Source of the DNA: Cyanobacteria bacterium UBA2566
GTDB lineage: Bacteria; Cyanobacteriota; Cyanobacteriia; Cyanobacteriales; Desertifilaceae
Length of the DNA stretch: 64,000 nucleotides
Direction of reading: 5' to 3'
Assembly: GCA_002340255.1 (NCBI GenBank)
Contig: DDLS01000137.1
Span: 76,534 to 140,533 of the forward strand
The notes beneath the pieces were generated by a model, which saw only the letters and a list, made by a program, of their open reading frames with translations, was not told the origin of the DNA and did no database searches. Positions 62,172 through 64,000 of the stretch are shown one piece after another (position 1 is the stretch's first letter; each line of letters starts with the position of its first letter). The position numbers and the translations under genes were made by a program.

Positions 62172-62614
62172 TAAGTCCCAAAGAATTCCTCATCTTTAAG
62201 CACATTCCCGGTACAGTTGTCGATCCGAAAAACTTTAATCCCGACAACCTTGAATCGGTTCCCCTGCACCAGGATGAACAGGGCGACTTTTTCATTATTC
62301 CTGCCCATAGCTATGGCTTAGGTGTTGCCCTAGAGCGTCTAGAGATTCCACCCAATATCACCGTTATTTGTGTGGGTAAATCCACTTATGCTAGATGTTC
62401 AATTATCCTGAATACCACCCCCGCAGAAGCCTGCTGGCGAGGTCATCTGACCTTAGAATTGTCTAATTCTTCTAGTGCCGACTGTCGGGTTTATGCCAAT
62501 GAAGGGATTGCCCAATTGTTGTTTTTTGAAGGAGAACCCTGTAATGTCACTTATGAAGACCGATTGGGTAAGTATCAAGATCAAACCCATCAAGTGGTTT
62601 TACCGAAAGTATAA
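62172..62614 (+). CDS. dcd: dCTP deaminase, exon 2
   Basis: 443 bases coding for residues 52-198: SPKEFLIFKHIPGTVVDPKN, HSYGLGVALERLEIPPNITV, CVGKSTYARCSIILNTTPAE, GHLTLELSNSSSADCRVYAN, QTHQVVLPKV. The nucleotide-binding signature GKSTYAR(C/L) and the catalytic glutamate in the following strand (TLELSNSS) are intact. It has no start codon of its own at the family position, so the enzyme needs spliced mRNA. Total spliced length, 198 residues, equals that of cyanobacterial Dcd. Confidence 0.93.
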
Positions 62615-62640
62615 ATGATCTGATGTCCGGGGAATCTACT

Positions 62641-62686
62641 ACCATAAGTCCTTGCGAATTTAGTTGGTTCGGCAAGGGACTGTGGT
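62641..62686 (+). terminator. possible dcd terminator hairpin
   Basis: ACCATAAGTCCTTGC (62641-62655) pairs imperfectly with GCAAGGGACTGTGGT (62672-62686), 26 bases after the dcd stop. No T-run follows directly, so termination is only likely. Confidence 0.45.
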
Positions 62687-62836
62687 ATTGACTTCTCCTC
62701 TTAAGCAACCATAACTGTTCGTTGGATCTGCGATCGCGCTATAAAATCTCTCCCGATTTTAATCTTGACTCTCTCAAGGACATCGATAGTGGCACAATGG
62801 AGGATAAACAATGATTGCTATACAAACTGAGGTCTT

Positions 62837-63580
62837 ATGACGATTCTTCCTCAACTGCAACCTGCTTTAGCCCAAGGACGGGCACTGAAAGTGATTAGTG
62901 GGTTAATGAATTTTGATGCCGATCGCACAGCTATGGTGGTTAAGGCTGCCGATCGCGGAGGGGCGACATTTGTGGATATTGCAGCCGATCCGGATTTGGT
63001 GCGTCTTTGCCGTACTTTGACGGGTCTACCCCTGTGTGTTTCTTCCGTGGAGCCGCAGAAATTTGTGGCGGCAGTGGACGCGGGAGCCGATTTGATTGAG
63101 ATTGGGAATTTTGATGCGTTCTACGCCCAAGGACGGCGATTTGAGGCGGATGAGGTGTTGGCACTGACTCAGGAGGTGCGATCGCTGCTTCCGGATATTA
63201 TGCTTTCGGTGACGGTTCCCCATATTTTACCGTTGGATGAACAGGTACAGTTAGCTGGAGCGCTGGTTACTGAAGGGGCAGATGTAATTCAAACGGAAGG
63301 CGGAACCAGCAGTCAACCCACCCATTCCGGCACATTGGGATTAATTGAAAAAGCAGCTCCTACTTTGGCGGCTGCTTATGAAATTTCCCGTGGGGTTGAG
63401 GTTCCGGTCTTATGTGCTTCTGGCTTATCTAATGTTACCGCACCGATGGCGATCGCCTCTGGCGCTCAAGGCATTGGAGTGGGTTCGGCAATCAACCGGT
63501 TAGATAATGAAGTAGCTATGGTAGCTGTGGTACGTTCTCTGGTAGAAGCATTGAATTCGGCGATCGTTGTGCGCTCCTAA
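62837..63580 (+). CDS. ycf23: Ycf23/DUF561 family protein
   Basis: 247 residues with a TIM-barrel-like pattern: LKVISGLMNFDADRTAMVVK, AADRGGATFVDIAADPDLVR, PLCVSSVEPQKFVAAVDAGA, DLIEIGNFDAFYAQGR, DVIQTEGGTSSQP and GAQGIGVGSAINRLDNEVAM. This is the Ycf23 family, encoded in cyanobacteria and red-algal plastids; its biochemical role is not established to my knowledge. It stands alone behind dcd. Confidence 0.9.
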   Translation: MTILPQLQPALAQGRALKVISGLMNFDADRTAMVVKAADRGGATFVDIAADPDLVRLCRTLTGLPLCVSSVEPQKFVAAVDAGADLIEIGNFDAFYAQGRRFEADEVLALTQEVRSLLPDIMLSVTVPHILPLDEQVQLAGALVTEGADVIQTEGGTSSQPTHSGTLGLIEKAAPTLAAAYEISRGVEVPVLCASGLSNVTAPMAIASGAQGIGVGSAINRLDNEVAMVAVVRSLVEALNSAIVVRS

Positions 63581-63606
63581 TTCACTCTGGATAAAGCCTT
63601 GAGAGG

Positions 63607-63638
63607 CAAGGGGCTGACCAATTGCTCTCAGCCCCTTG
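63607..63638 (+). terminator. rho-independent terminator-like hairpin after ycf23
   Basis: CAAGGGGCTGA (63607-63617) and TCAGCCCCTTG (63628-63638) form an 11-pair perfect stem with a 10-base loop, 27 bases after the ycf23 stop, followed by TT. Confidence 0.75.
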
Positions 63639-64000
63639 TTAAGGGCAAATGCATAGAGAAAGGGGTTTAGGCGATCGCTAATTCCGAAAACTTCCCAGTT
63701 TTTGGAGAATGAAACGCCAGTACAATATCTTCTTTTGGTATACCTCTAGTGACTATAGGGTTGAGCAATTTTCAAGTTAGGAATCACTCGATAGTGTTTA
63801 ATATTGAAAGTACATATAGCGCTTTGCGCTAGGGAATAGGGAATAGGGAATAGGGAATAGGCTTTTGGTACATAGCTTTGAGGATTCAACACTGTCCCTC
63901 ATAACAGCGCAAAGCGCTGTATACAAGATCTTCATAAATAAGGAGGAAATTGGAACTTCCCTTCTTGAATCAGGCGATCCTCCGATGGGTGTTGCATCTG
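63639..64000. other. intergenic end of window with repeats
   Basis: No complete gene is seen. Minus-strand 63771-63667 is open for 34 codons and reads like protein (LLNPIVTRGIPKEDIV, then LAFHSPKTGKFSELAIA), possibly the remains of a gene. The last 80 bases carry no clear feature and may belong to a gene that continues outside. Confidence 0.35.
63814..63922. repeat. composite repeat: two inverted AGCGC palindromes around heptamers
   Basis: ATATAGCGCTTTGCGCT (63814-63830), four GGGAATA units (63832-63861), and an inverted copy CAGCGCAAAGCGCTGTAT (63905-63922) make a 109-base unit with palindromic ends. Confidence 0.75.

Noticed and set aside
1..64000. CRISPR array
   Set aside because: The only tandem repeats are 7-base heptamers with no unique spacers of constant length.

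Overview
The window is cyanobacterial chromosome. The evidence is the dense GCGATCGC (HIP1) octamers, the cyanobacterial or plastid marker genes (plastocyanin petE, rpaB, the biliverdin reductase bvdR, ycf23, and DUF760, DUF1995 and DUF2996 proteins) and the intergenic GGGAATA-type tandem heptamers. Two HpsE-like glycosyltransferases and the repeat types suggest a filamentous, gliding Oscillatoriales-type organism. The genus cannot be fixed from this sequence alone. No rRNA, tRNA or CRISPR array was recognised.

Layout. 1-6.4 kb: 3' part of a PAS/GAF histidine kinase, a lipoprotein plus permease pair of an ABC importer with no ATPase gene beside it, glgC and a small P-loop kinase. 6.7-16 kb: a zinc-finger-less DnaJ, DUF2996, ilvB with a zinc-ribbon tail, a pentapeptide/TPR protein, a URC1-like GTP cyclohydrolase II homologue, mutY, DUF760 and folB. 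16-21 kb is accessory: a Rieske oxygenase and a TetR regulator separated by about 0.8 kb. That segment has an attC-like hairpin and a 3'-truncated DJ-1/PfpI gene, and is bounded by diverged 50-bp direct repeats that carry TetR-type operators. An AraC-azlC-azlD cluster follows.

21-34.9 kb: a HEAT protein, a surface-glycan cluster (GT4, a sulfotransferase-methyltransferase fusion, GT2), DUF1995, a PPP phosphatase, class III alcohol dehydrogenase, a PBP4-type carboxypeptidase, an HMG-CoA reductase (unexpected in a phylum that uses the MEP pathway), proA and potC. 34.9-36.1 kb is a gene graveyard: intact xisI, a broken xisH, and a secreted protein whose C-terminus is the tail of a RelE/ParE toxin. 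36.4-49.5 kb: clpB, two HpsE-like GT2 genes, secA, an EamA transporter, a LysR gene beside a TrpD-like gene, a universal stress protein, a GTPase and petE.

49.7-59 kb: small conserved genes, a gamma-carbonic anhydrase-like protein, and a long minus-strand run: rpaB, plsX-fabH-fabD (start of fatty acid and phospholipid synthesis), a PstS-like lipid-anchored protein, bvdR, an acetamidase/formamidase and a TSUP permease. 59.5-62.6 kb holds the most striking locus: dcd (dCTP deaminase) is split by a complete 2.45-kb group II intron. Excising 59723-62171 restores an uninterrupted 198-codon dcd, so this nucleotide-metabolism gene appears to depend on ribozyme splicing. The intron protein has an RT, maturase and HNH domain, and its RT active site reads YADN instead of YADD. 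The window ends with ycf23, a terminator and a repeat cluster.
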